DNA of 64,000 nt from Solenopsis invicta (Eukaryota > Arthropoda > Insecta > Hymenoptera > Formicidae). Of this stretch, positions 45,471-54,966 are shown piece after piece; position 1 is the stretch's first letter; each line of letters opens with the position of its first letter. The stretch lies in NCBI RefSeq assembly GCF_016802725.1, contig NC_052668.1, positions 620,001-684,000 on the forward strand. Direction: 5' to 3'. Position numbers and translations under genes: made by a program. Under the pieces are notes generated by a model. That model was given only the letters and a program-made list of their open reading frames with translations. It did no database searches and was not told where the DNA came from.

Positions 45471-46585
45471 TTTTTTTTCTCGGTGTTCAACTCTACATCA
45501 ATGACTGAGCTGTTACCTACTAAACTTGTTGTGTTGGTGTGTTTTCCTTCTTCTCTTGTTTTGAACCAGCATTTTTCTGCGGGGTGGTATCTAGTGCCTT
45601 TGTTTAAATTTTCGCATGTTTTGCACGGTCTTTTTTCTTCACTTTTCTTTTTGTATCCAACCTCATTTTTGTGTAGATAAGATTTTTTATATATTAGATT
45701 TTCATATTTCCTAATTTCATTAAATAAGGAGGTTGAATCTTGGCATTGTTCTCTATCTATTTTGTTTATGATAAATTCTGGCAATCCAATTGCTATTAGG
45801 GTTGTCAATGTTTGTGAATCTATATTTTTATTCATGTCCAACAATAGTTTTTCTTTCTTTATTGCATAATCCGTAAGTGATCCTTCTTTATATCTAAATG
45901 ATAAAGCATACTTCACCGTGCTCCATCCTTTATCCGCAAAAGTTTCTAAAAATCTATCTTTCCATTCATCCCATCCTGCCTGGACAGTTAACTTTGTTAA
46001 TGTTGCAGAGTGCCAGTCTGAACAAGATTTATCTAAAAACAATCTTAGTATTTCGATTTTTGTTTCATCCTCTATAATATCAAATCTTGTACACTCTTTC
46101 TCAAATGTTTCTAGCCATTGTTTCGTATTCGAGTGCTTGCTGGTGAATTTTTCAATCATAAACTTTTCTGAAATTTGTTTTAAGTTTTTTTTTTCTTCCT
46201 TTCTTTGTGATGACTCTACAAGTTTTTCTAATATTTTTGTTAAATTATCCTTTTGAGTTTTATCTTCTGATTTATCCTCGTCTATTTCTTCTAAATATTG
46301 GTTCTCAAACTGTAGATTCTGATCTTCATCTATATAGATCTTTTTTAAGTCTTCTGTCATTCTTATCCACACTTTTCTTTTTTGATGTCTTGTTTTCAGA
46401 GTGTTCTTTAGTTTATTGTAATTTTCTGTTTTCATTAATTCCTTATGATAGCCTATATGTCTAAACTCTGCCGGTAGAACGTACCTTTTCCCTTCTTCTG
46501 TACTAATTGAGGTTATGGCAATTATATTTGTTTTCTCATCCTTGGATGATGCGGTTACTGCAAATTCGAATTGTAGTTTTTCCAT
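45464..46585 (-). CDS. gag: Gypsy-C gag
   Basis: ATG at 46585 (MEKLQFEFAVTASS) to TAA 45466-45464, 373 residues, open. It has an acidic/Lys-rich middle and a helical gag domain (WLETFEKECTRFDII, WDEWKDRFLETFADKGW), followed by a Cys-rich tail with CKTCENLNKGTRYHPAEKCW, a CX2C...HX4C-like knuckle. The start lies about 20 bp inside the 5' LTR end on the minus strand. The stop overlaps the slippery site. Confidence 0.85.
   Translation of the reverse strand: MEKLQFEFAVTASSKDEKTNIIAITSISTEEGKRYVLPAEFRHIGYHKELMKTENYNKLKNTLKTRHQKRKVWIRMTEDLKKIYIDEDQNLQFENQYLEEIDEDKSEDKTQKDNLTKILEKLVESSQRKEEKKNLKQISEKFMIEKFTSKHSNTKQWLETFEKECTRFDIIEDETKIEILRLFLDKSCSDWHSATLTKLTVQAGWDEWKDRFLETFADKGWSTVKYALSFRYKEGSLTDYAIKKEKLLLDMNKNIDSQTLTTLIAIGLPEFIINKIDREQCQDSTSLFNEIRKYENLIYKKSYLHKNEVGYKKKSEEKRPCKTCENLNKGTRYHPAEKCWFKTREEGKHTNTTSLVGNSSVIDVELNTEKKNE
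45470..45476 (-). promoter_or_regulatory. -1 slippery heptamer, Gypsy-C gag-pol
   Basis: AAAAAAC phased A AAA AAC in the gag frame (codons AAA AAA AAC GAA TAA), a strong retroviral -1 site. The protease frame is exactly -1 from here. I see no convincing downstream hairpin. Confidence 0.75.
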
Positions 46586-46605
46586 CTCGACTGAAATTGT
46601 CGTTT

Positions 46606-47028
46606 TATAAGTTAACTATCTTATAGGTTGTTCCCTGATAATAATTGACACAATGTGTTTCTCTGTAAACAAAGTTTGAAATTTATTCACGATTTAGAGT
46701 TATTTACAATATTTACACGCTTACCTGTAAACAAAGAAACGACAATTAAAGCCTATTATTATCCCTTCTTTATTTACTGGCTTGATCCTCAGTCTTATAC
46801 ACTCTATCTTTTCTGTACAGCAAAGTTTAATCTTTCCTTCCTGATTCTTCCTTGTGTACATGTGCTCGATCCTTTTGATCCTTTTATCTCCTATCACTCT
46901 CTTCCTCTCTATCGGTAATCAATCAATGTAGTTCTTGTAGTACTTGTTCCATCTAGCGGGGTCGGTTCACACGGTGCGCCGAGTATGAGGAGCGCGGCTC
47001 ATTCGAATTGAAGGAAATACATTTTCCT

Positions 47029-47032
<4 letters not shown>
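46606..47032 (-). repeat. 5' LTR of Gypsy-C
   Basis: 427 bp, the direct copy of 35031-35460. Confidence 0.88.
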
Positions 47033-47072
<40 letters not shown>

Positions 47073-47226
47073 TACACACACATAGATTTATATAGATGGC
47101 GAGATATTTATATGATATATTTGATTGTGAGAGTTAATATGCATATTTATTTATGTGTAAGTACAAAAACAATTACAAATGAATTTATTCGTCGTCTTGC
47201 TCTGTAATTTTGCACACTTTCGGGTC

Positions 47227-47411
47227 ATAATAATTACAAAAACAAGTAATAAAATTCACAGCTAGTTTTAAGAATGTCTTTTATGTCTTTTATGTCTTTT
47301 ATGTCTTTTATGCATTATTGAAAAAAAAATGTGCTTGCGAAAAAATTGGATTTATAAAATGTTCGTGGTGTAAATCAGTTTTATGTTTTACTTGTTTTTA
47401 TGATTATTATC
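47227..47411. other. Loop of the foldback element
   Basis: Unpaired centre of the palindrome. It contains four copies of the 9-mer ATGTCTTTT (about 47274-47312) and no ORF. Confidence 0.7.
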
Positions 47412-47554
47412 ACCCGAAAGTGTGCAAAATTACAGAGCAAGACGACGAATAAATTCATTTGTAATTGTTTTTGTACTTACACATAAATAAATATGCATAT
47501 TAACTCTCACAATCAAATATATCATATAAATATCTCGCCATCCATATAAATCTA

Positions 47555-47597
<43 letters not shown>

Positions 47598-47688
47598 GTA
47601 TATAAAGTAAACTAACAAAAGTTCGAATGCAGAGAAGATTTTTTGCGTATTATTATATCTATATCTGTGTATTATTTATTATATATTT

Positions 47689-47743
<55 letters not shown>

Positions 47744-48035
47744 AACAATAAGAGTACTGGGTAAAAGAAAAAAAAAAAAACTTGTGGACTCGAACCCGCG
47801 ACGGCCGCGACCTGCAAAACTATAGGCGCTCGCGCTGTCCGCCACACCACGCTGCTACTTGCCAAACTCCTTCAATGTTACGGTATTAAAGCTATATGGT
47901 GAAATTCAAACAACGATTTCACGTCAACGGTTGAGTAGTGCATCGTCTCCGTTTAGCATTTAGTACTTCTATACTAATACTACATAACTGTAAAGTTTCA
48001 TCAAAATCGGTGACCCGTTGTGTGTGGTGCCCTTG
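47412..48035 (-). repeat. Right arm of the foldback element
   Basis: Inverse of 34579-35030 joined to 47033-47226. Ends GGTGCCCTTG, followed by TCA. Confidence 0.82.
47766..47851 (-). ncRNA. tRNA-like Pol III module in the right foldback arm
   Basis: Mirror of the left module: B box complement GGACTCGAACC at 47786-47796, A run on the plus strand, and one base change (GCAGCC to GCGGCC) relative to the left copy. Confidence 0.6.
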
Positions 48036-48038
48036 TCA

Positions 48039-48085
48039 GCCCATCCACTGGGAAAAGATTAAATACCGAGTACAAGGTATTAACA
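48039..48085 (+). repeat. BEL 5' LTR, last part
   Basis: Matches 54058-54104 with one difference and ends GGTATTAACA. Two bases later TGGTCCTTCGAGCCGG (48088-48103) is the likely primer-binding site. Confidence 0.85.
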
Positions 48086-48465
48086 AATGGTCCTTCGAGC
48101 CGGATTACATATACACGGCACGCAGCTAGAAAAGGTACGGCACGTGTTTTTCGTTATAAAGGGCAGAACGTATCGGGATAGATTACACGGAATAATTTAA
48201 AGATATAAGCGGCCAAAGCTTACAGACAAGTGTGTCCATACGTTCCTTGCGGTAAGAAACATCTGCTTAAGGTAACAGTGCATAATCTCGTAAAGCATAA
48301 AAATATATCTTTCGTTTTTTGTCTCTCTCTCTCTCTTCCCTTTGCACTGCGTCACGCCCATATCCCGCGCGCTCAACTTGGTAGTTGCGAGGTCGTATTT
48401 CTTATTAACCTATAAATTCAACGATCGTCTCAAGTTGCTAGTACACATATTCTCATTTTTGCAAA

Positions 48466-49641
48466 ATGGAAGAGCAAATTCTAATTAAGAAGAGAAGCCA
48501 TATAAAGGCCGAATTAACCAGGTTCATTAACTTTCTAAATGAATGTAGCAACAATGAAGAAAAAAAGCAAGAAACAGCAACGCGATTAGGAAATATTGAA
48601 ACATTATGGAGGGAATTTGACGCTGTGCAAACAGAATTAGAGGATAATAAAGAGACGGAGCTTCAGAGTGGAGAACGTGACTCTTTTGAAAACAAATTTT
48701 ATCAAGCCGTTACTAGAGCAAAAAATATAATCTCCGCGTCACGGATAGATATTGCGCAACCGGAACAAAGAATTGCAAATCAGCCTATTAACATAATACA
48801 ACCAATTAAAATGCGCTTGCCTACCATCGACATCCCCAAATTCGATGGCGGATGGGAAAAATGGCTGCCATTTCGCGATACGTTTATCTCTATGGTGCAT
48901 GAGAATGCAATGCTTTCTGCAATTGATAAATTGCATTATCTGAGATGGTCATTAATTGGGGATGCATATAAACTCGTAGAGTCATTAGAAGTATCAGGTA
49001 ATAACTACCAAATAGCATGGGATATTATCAACAAAAGATACAAGGGCAATAAAACAATCATTCAACATCAGGTACATCACATACATAATTAATTTTCCAT
49101 CTCTCACAAAGGAGTCACATTCTTCGCTTAGGCAATTAGTTGATGCCATACAACAGCATATACGCACTTTAAAACGTTTGGAACAACTAACAGAAACCTG
49201 GGACACTCTCCTTATACAGCTCCTTATTCCGAAAGTAGATAACAATACAAGAAGGGAGTGGGAATCAGAGAGAGCGGACAAGGAAGCGCTCCCCACCTGA
49301 AGGAATTTATTACATTTTTGGAAACCAAATGTTCTTTCTTGGAGGCATTAACGCGTACTAATTCGTTAAGTATATCAAAAAATGTACAAGGACATTCAAA
49401 ACAGCAGGCAGCTAAGCACATTAGTCCGGTACAAGCTCATGCTGGTACAGAAACAACAACGTGTCCAGTATGTCAAAACAGCCACAAAATATTTGAATGC
49501 TTGATATTTCGCAATATGTCAGCACAAGCTCGCCTTGAAAGGGTCAAGAGCAACAAACTATGTTACAATTGTTAAAAACAATTTCACGGAAGAAATTGTA
49601 CTCACGGTTCTTGCAGAAAGTGTGGCAAACGCCACAACGCG
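48466..49641 (+). pseudogene. gag: BEL gag, broken
   Basis: ATG 48466 (MEEQILIKKRSHIKAEL). The BEL/Pao gag core includes LPTIDIPKFDGGWEKWLPFRD and AIDKLHYLRWSLIGDAYKLV. A frameshift near 49085 is compensated near 49298, returning to the first frame, which reaches CPVCQNSHKIFECLIF and CYNC, a TAA at 49573-49575, then CTHGSCRKCGKRHNALLH. The knuckles are those of Pao-family gag. Past the stop the frame continues into pol, so gag-pol was one ORF. Confidence 0.82.
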
Positions 49642-52600
49642 TTGCTACACATAGAGCAAGCTGCTGATTCGAATGTCACCTCATCAAAAAATGAAAAGGA
49701 TAGTATAAGCAAGCATAGCGTTCCAAATTCAACGGAATCGAATAGTAACTGCGATGTAGCTGACAAGAATATAGTTCAAAGCGCGAGCAACTCTTTATCT
49801 GCGTATCATATGAGAGGCTCACTTTTACGCGTCTTGTTGTCGACAGCCGTAGTTCACATGCGCGATCAATCTGGAAAATTACATGAATGTAGAGCCTTAT
49901 TAGACTCAGGATCACAACCTAACTTTATGTCACGGGAGTTGTGCGGGCGTCTGGGCTTGCCTTTACAGAGCACAGTCATCAAAATTGAAGGACTTAACGA
50001 TGCTACATCCGCTTCTCAGCATAAAACTACCGCTACGATATATTCCAGGTTCAACAAATATCAAGAGACATTATCATTCTTAATTCTGGACAAGGTCACT
50101 AACGCCATGCCAGCAACGCAGATAGATGTCAACTATTTTCAAATTCCATCAAATATCAAATTGACAGATCCTGCTTTTTACCTACCTGGAAAAATCGATT
50201 TACTCCTGAGCTCAGAGGTATTCTGGAGTTTGCTATGCGTGGGCCAGATACGATTAGATAGGTCGAGGCCCATATTTCAAAAAACGAAGCTCGGGTGGAT
50301 AATATCGGGTACGGCCAGCGTCGTTTCTCAGCCGCAGTCCCAGCTACAATGTCATTTGGCACAACAAGAGGTACAAAAGCAACTGGAAAAATTTTGGCGT
50401 CTTGAAGAGCTACACACGAAGAAACACTTAACCTCCGAAGAACAGAAATGCGAGGAGCAATTCAGCAGAACACACTCTCGCTTGAGTGACGGAAGATTCA
50501 TAGTTCAACTCTCCTTGAAGGATAATTACACGCAACTAGGCAGTTCCTATGACAATGCCAAACATCGACTAGGTACTATGGAAAGAAAGCTAGCAAGGCA
50601 ACCTGAATTAAAATTACAGTACGACGCATTCATGAAAGAATATTTAGAACTTGATCACATGAGACCTATCTCGAGCTCAACGGACAACGTTTTGGAGACT
50701 AAAGGCAGCGGTGTAACATACTGCCTACCGCATCATGCGGTCATCAAGGTCGACAGTGAAACTACACGTCTACGAATAGTCTTCGACGCATCGGCGAAGA
50801 CGAGCTCAGGGCTTTCCCTTAACGATGTACAAATGACAGGTCCTACAATACAACAAGATCTGTTTAGCATACTAATGCGATTTCGTCAATACGTATACGC
50901 ACTCGTCGCTGACGTGTCTAAAATGTATCGCCAGGTCAGAGTACAGCAAGACCAGTGCAGATTGCAACGCATCTTATGGCGATTCAAGCCAGAAGAGGAA
51001 ATACAAACATATGAGCTCCAAACAGTCACTTATGGAGAGGCTTGTTCTGCTTTTTTGGCCATTCGCGCTCTTCATCAGACGGCCCTAGACATGCAGCATA
51101 AATTTCCAAGGGCCTCAGAAATCATCCTGCGTGATTTTTATGTGGATGACCTATTAACAAGAGACAACGACGTTAACAACTTATTGCAATCGAAAGAACA
51201 AATAGTTACCGTACTGCAAACCGCCAAATTTGAGCTCCATAAATGGAAGTCGAACCATGTTGCACTAATGGGCGTAGAGCAAAATAAAACAGCGGTACAA
51301 TTGGGCGAAGGCACAAAAATTCTCGGTCAGTTGTGGGATATCCAACATGATGTATTCCGCTACACCGTAGGAACATTCAGAGAACCGCATAGGCCAACGA
51401 AAAGACAAATATTATCCTGCATCTCTCAAATATTTGATCCTCTTGGCCTCTTGGGCCCTGTCATCATCAAGGCCAAGGTGATAATGCAGCAACTATGGCA
51501 ATTGCAATTGAATTGGGACGAGTCGCTGCCAGCTCAACTTTACACACAATGGAGCCGATGGTATTCCAAAATCTCACAGCTTAATTACTTACAGATACCT
51601 AGGCGCATCCTATGCAACGAGCCCATGGAAATAGAGCTGCACGGATTTTGTGACGCTTCCGAGCGAGCATACGGTGCCTGCATCTACGTCAGGAGCACCG
51701 ATCCAATGCAACGTCATCACGTCCAGTTACTCTGCGCTAAGTCACGCGTAGCACCACTAAAAACCATAACGATACCAAGACTGGAGCTTTGCGGAGTCTT
51801 GCTGCTGTCTCAGCTGTATCAGCGGGCAAGCGAGTCGCTGAGTCTATCCTTTAACCGCATTCATTTTTGGTGCGATTCCACTATAGCACTGTCCTGGATC
51901 GCGGGAAATTCGAGCAGATGGTCCACGTTCGTCGCAAATCGCACGGTAAAAATCCAAAGGTTGTCAGCGAGAGGAGAATGGCACCACGTACCCTCGGAAT
52001 TAAACCCGGCAGACATACTCTCGCGAGGAATTGAGCCAGACGAAATTCGAGATAACAACTTATGGTGGAACGGACCTTTCTTTACGAAGACTACAGCAAA
52101 ATGTTGGATAACTCTCCCGAGATATCGCAAATTGAAGAACTTCCCGAGGTGAGAAAACGCATTGTCGCTTTAAGTGCTACAGCGGAAGAAAAATTAAATA
52201 TTATAGACAGATCCTCATCTTTAAGAAGGCTCAGGCACACGGTTGCTTACTGTATACGCTTCATATACAACGCTAGACAAAATGCAAAGGGTCCCAAGGG
52301 TAAACGCGAAGGATCCTTGCAGGTGGAAGAGCATGCGAGTCCTTATCGCTATAGCACAGAAGGAAGAGTGCGCTGACGAAATTTGTCAACTTTCGCAAAA
52401 TTTAAGGGTATCCTCCAGCAGTAAAATGTTGTCTCTTCATCCATTTTTGGATTCTAGCGGGCTATTGCGGGTTGGAGGACGAATACAGGAATCTTAAGTA
52501 GACTATGATCAGAAGCACCCTATAATTTTACCAAAGAAACATCATCTCACTCATTTAATTATCATGGAGGAGCACTTGAAAAACCTGCACGCGGGAGTGC

Positions 52601-53668
52601 AATCCCTACTGGCCATTGTACGCACTCGCTACTGGCCCATATCTGGAAAGAACACCTTGAAAAAAATTCTGCACAAATGCATTGTCTGTTGTCGGGCTCG
52701 CGCAGCTCCCGTCAGGCAGTTAATGGGAAATCTACCCGCTTCGCGTGTTTCACCTTCACCCCCCTTTTACAAAACTGGAATAGATTTGGCGGGGCCATTT
52801 AATATAAAAATCAGTCGTAACAAGACGGGTAAGGCCTATTTATGCGTCTTTGTGTGTTTCGCCACTAAGGCTCTTCATTTAGAAATCGTCACAGATTTAA
52901 GTACAGCTGCATTTTTAAACGCGTTGAAACGATTCATAGCGAGGCGCGACAAATGTTACAGCTTGTATTCCGATAACGGAATGAACTTTGTAGGAGCCAA
53001 TAACGCTTTAAAGGACATGTATCAATTAGTAAATGCAAGTGATGTAAAAATTCGCGACTACTTAGCAGAACAATCCATAAAATGGAACTTTATCCCCCCG
53101 CAATCGCCTCACATGGGAGGTTTGTGGGAATCGGCGGTCAAGGCCTGTAAAAATCATTTAACTAAAGTCGTTGGTTCTACTTCACTAACCTTTAAGGAAC
53201 TAACTACCGTTACAGCACAAGTTGAGGCAATATTAAATTCCAGACCTTTAACGCCTCTATCAGCGGATCCTAGCGATCTTAATGCCCTAACCCCAGGCCA
53301 CTTTCTGATAGGTCGTCCACTTGTTTCTATTAGTGAGATTAATCTCACAGATGTCAATGTAAATCGTCTAAATCGGTATCAACTCTTAGAGCAAATTAAG
53401 CAGAATTTTTGGAAGAGATGGTCGCTTGAATATTTAACTCAGCTGCAACAGAGGAACAAGTGGAAGAAGGTTCACGACACGATAAAGGAGGGTACCATAG
53501 TAGTTTTGCGAGAGCTAAACATTCCTCCCATGAATTGGCGATTGGGAAGGGTAGTAAAGATACATCAGGGCAAGGACGGTCTCATTAGGGTCGTCGATGT
53601 GAAAACAAGTACGGGCATATACCAAAAACCTTTGACTAAGATTTGCATGTTACCAATAGAAGTTTAAG
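49642..53668 (+). pseudogene. pol: BEL pol (protease, RT, RNase H, integrase), broken
   Basis: The main frame 49642-52152 has protease (ECRALLDSGSQPNFMS), RT (RLRIVFDASAKTSSG, FYVDDLLTRD) and RNase H (FCDASERAYGACIY, FWCDSTIALSWI, NPADILSRG). A frameshift near 52150 and a second near 52320 lead through a stop at 52495-52497 to the integrase frame 52564-53667: CIVCCRARA finger, GIDLAGPFNI, LYSDNGMNFVGA and SPHMGGLWESAVK, followed by the GHFLIGRPL and LGRVVKIHQG tail typical of Pao. The order matches the family. This copy cannot make a complete polyprotein. Confidence 0.85.
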
Positions 53669-53705
53669 TTGTTTTCAAAGCAGGGGCTTTCAAGGGCGGC
53701 GGTAT

Positions 53706-54104
53706 TGTTTAGCAATAAGTCACATTTCAAGATTCTGTTATATTTGCGTTAATCGTTTTAAGTTCTATTACCGTCGTTAATGTGAGCAAGTGCAGGTGTA
53801 TGCTTTGATTCAAATTTGCGCGCTAAATAAATGTCACTGCCTTCACGCGTGGCAACAGTGCGAGCATCGAGCGGCGCCACTAGGCGATGGGAAAAACGGC
53901 GAATCCCCTCTCGACCTCGGGGGACTCGATCTCCTTCTTCTAAAAAGGAACATGGCGAAAGGAAGCGTTTGTAAGCGTTCTTCTCTGTAAAGGTCCAAAA
54001 TTTCCATATAGGGACAATAAAGCATTTGTTCAACACAACACGGATAGGTATTTCTCAGCCCATCCACTGGGAAAAGATTAAATACCGAGCACAAGGTATT
54101 AACA
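53706..54104 (+). repeat. BEL 3' LTR
   Basis: 399 bp, TGTTTAGCAA to GGTATTAACA, preceded by a purine-rich GGGGCTTTCAAGGGCGGCGG segment. AACGC follows. Confidence 0.9.
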
Positions 54105-54109
54105 AACGC

Positions 54110-54350
54110 CATAAAACTCCTTCGCGTTATCAAGAGGGTGATTTCGTCATGATTAGAGATACCACTCTCAAACCTGGTGAAGACCGTAAATTGAAACCAT
54201 CTTACAAAGGTTAAGGTTAGGTACTTAGTACTCAAGTTTCTCAACAAGAACAGATATGTAATCCAAAACATTCCTGGTTTAACGGCCAGATCTTTTCTCA
54301 CACTATTCTGTCACCAGACCGAATTAAACCATGGGTTAAACCCCTAACTT
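54110..54350 (+). pseudogene. pol: Gypsy-A integrase C-terminal end
   Basis: Joins 34223 in frame after the BEL element is excluded: HKTPSRYQEGDFVMIRDTTL and KLKPSYKG, then a frame break near 54214, followed by a PDRIKPWVKP-like segment ending TAA near 54350. This is the GPY/F-like tail of Gypsy integrases. Confidence 0.75.
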
Positions 54351-54966
54351 AAAAGTCATATTCATATAACCAAACTGGGCGCAATTGCCGCCTCAATTAT
54401 TCTTGATCTCTTTCATTATTTTTAATTCTTCGTTTCCGATAATTTTAAGTACATTTAAGTTATTATATAATTTTACATAAATCTTGTATTATAATTTTTG
54501 TTCCTGCTAGTTTAAGCACATTCGTTAGTTTAAGTTTATCAACTTTAATCTTATTCATTGGGTTCACACCCAATACCATTCCTTGTTTTATAATCAATAC
54601 CAAAGTTCTTGTGATAATTTATAAAGTTAAGAAGAAGCAACGCTATTCTGCAGAAAGTCAATATTTTCGGTTGGTTTTCATTTTTTTTATTTTACGCTAG
54701 CTTTAATGTTCGGTACGAACCATGGTGGAAGTAGACATGGTGTGCGCAGTTTGCAAGCGTCTCTCTCTAATTCTTTGCCCTCTCACTTATTTTTTGACCG
54801 TAAGTCCCCATGTGTACCAACCTTGTTTAACTCCGTAAAGTTGTTACAACTGAATGTGTTTGTCTTCGTTGCACGCACATCATCGGTCTCTTTTTATCGT
54901 ATACGTGAATGCTCGTATGGTTTATAACCTCTAAAATGTAAAAGCAGTGCAACAACGAGTGCAGAA
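54351..54966. other. Untranslated end of Gypsy-A and unassigned sequence
   Basis: AT-rich DNA. The Gypsy-A 3' untranslated region probably occupies the left part. No copy of the 6535-6946 LTR is present, so the right border of Gypsy-A cannot be set. The right part (about 54650-54966) may be the promoter and 5' leader of the following gene. Confidence 0.4.

Larger units (their letters stand above)
35031..47032 (-). mobile_element. Gypsy-C, Ty3/Gypsy element (17.6-like), interrupted by Gypsy-D
   Basis: Minus-strand element with LTRs of 430 and 427 bp. Its gag is at 46585-45464, followed by a frameshift signal, protease, then RT, RNase H and integrase down to 35518. Both outer flanks are (TA)n in the foldback arm, so the duplication is some TATA unit. 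Pol has a frameshift, an in-frame TAA and altered catalytic residues, so this copy is dead. Confidence 0.88.
34579..48035. mobile_element. Foldback (long-TIR) element with tRNA-like modules, hosting Gypsy-C and Gypsy-D
   Basis: Ends are CAAGGGCACCACACACAA and its inverse, with a 3-bp duplication TCA (34576-34578 and 48036-48038). The left arm is 34579-35030 plus 47033-47226, the right arm 47412-48035, and the loop 47227-47411. The arms are about 620-645 bp and nearly identical except for variable AT tracts. No transposase is encoded, so it must be non-autonomous. The superfamily is not clear from a 3-bp duplication and a CAAGGG terminus. Confidence 0.82.
34224..54104 (+). mobile_element. BEL/Pao retrotransposon containing the foldback element and Gypsy-C/D
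   Basis: LTRs start TGTTTAGCAA and end GGTATTAACA. The 3' LTR is 53706-54104 (399 bp). The 5' LTR is 34224-34578 plus 48039-48085 (402 bp without the insertion). A 5-bp duplication AACGC flanks it (34219-34223 and 54105-54109), and excluding the element restores the Gypsy-A integrase frame. The LTRs differ at about four bases plus a 3-bp indel. The internal region has gag and pol on the plus strand. Confidence 0.9.
6535..54350 (+). mobile_element. Gypsy-A, outermost Ty3/Gypsy retrotransposon, fragmented by nested insertions
   Basis: The pieces of one plus-strand gag-pol retrotransposon lie at 6535-8804, 24638-26334, 32949-34223 and 54110-54350. Removing the inserted hAT, CMC and BEL elements (with one copy of each target duplication) makes the pieces adjacent, in frame at all three junctions. 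It has one recognisable LTR (412 bp) at the left. No matching 3' LTR is present between 54350 and the right-hand block. Coding is damaged by frameshifts and stops. Gag and pol are in one frame design with no frameshift heptamer, unlike Gypsy-B, -C and -D. Confidence 0.8.
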
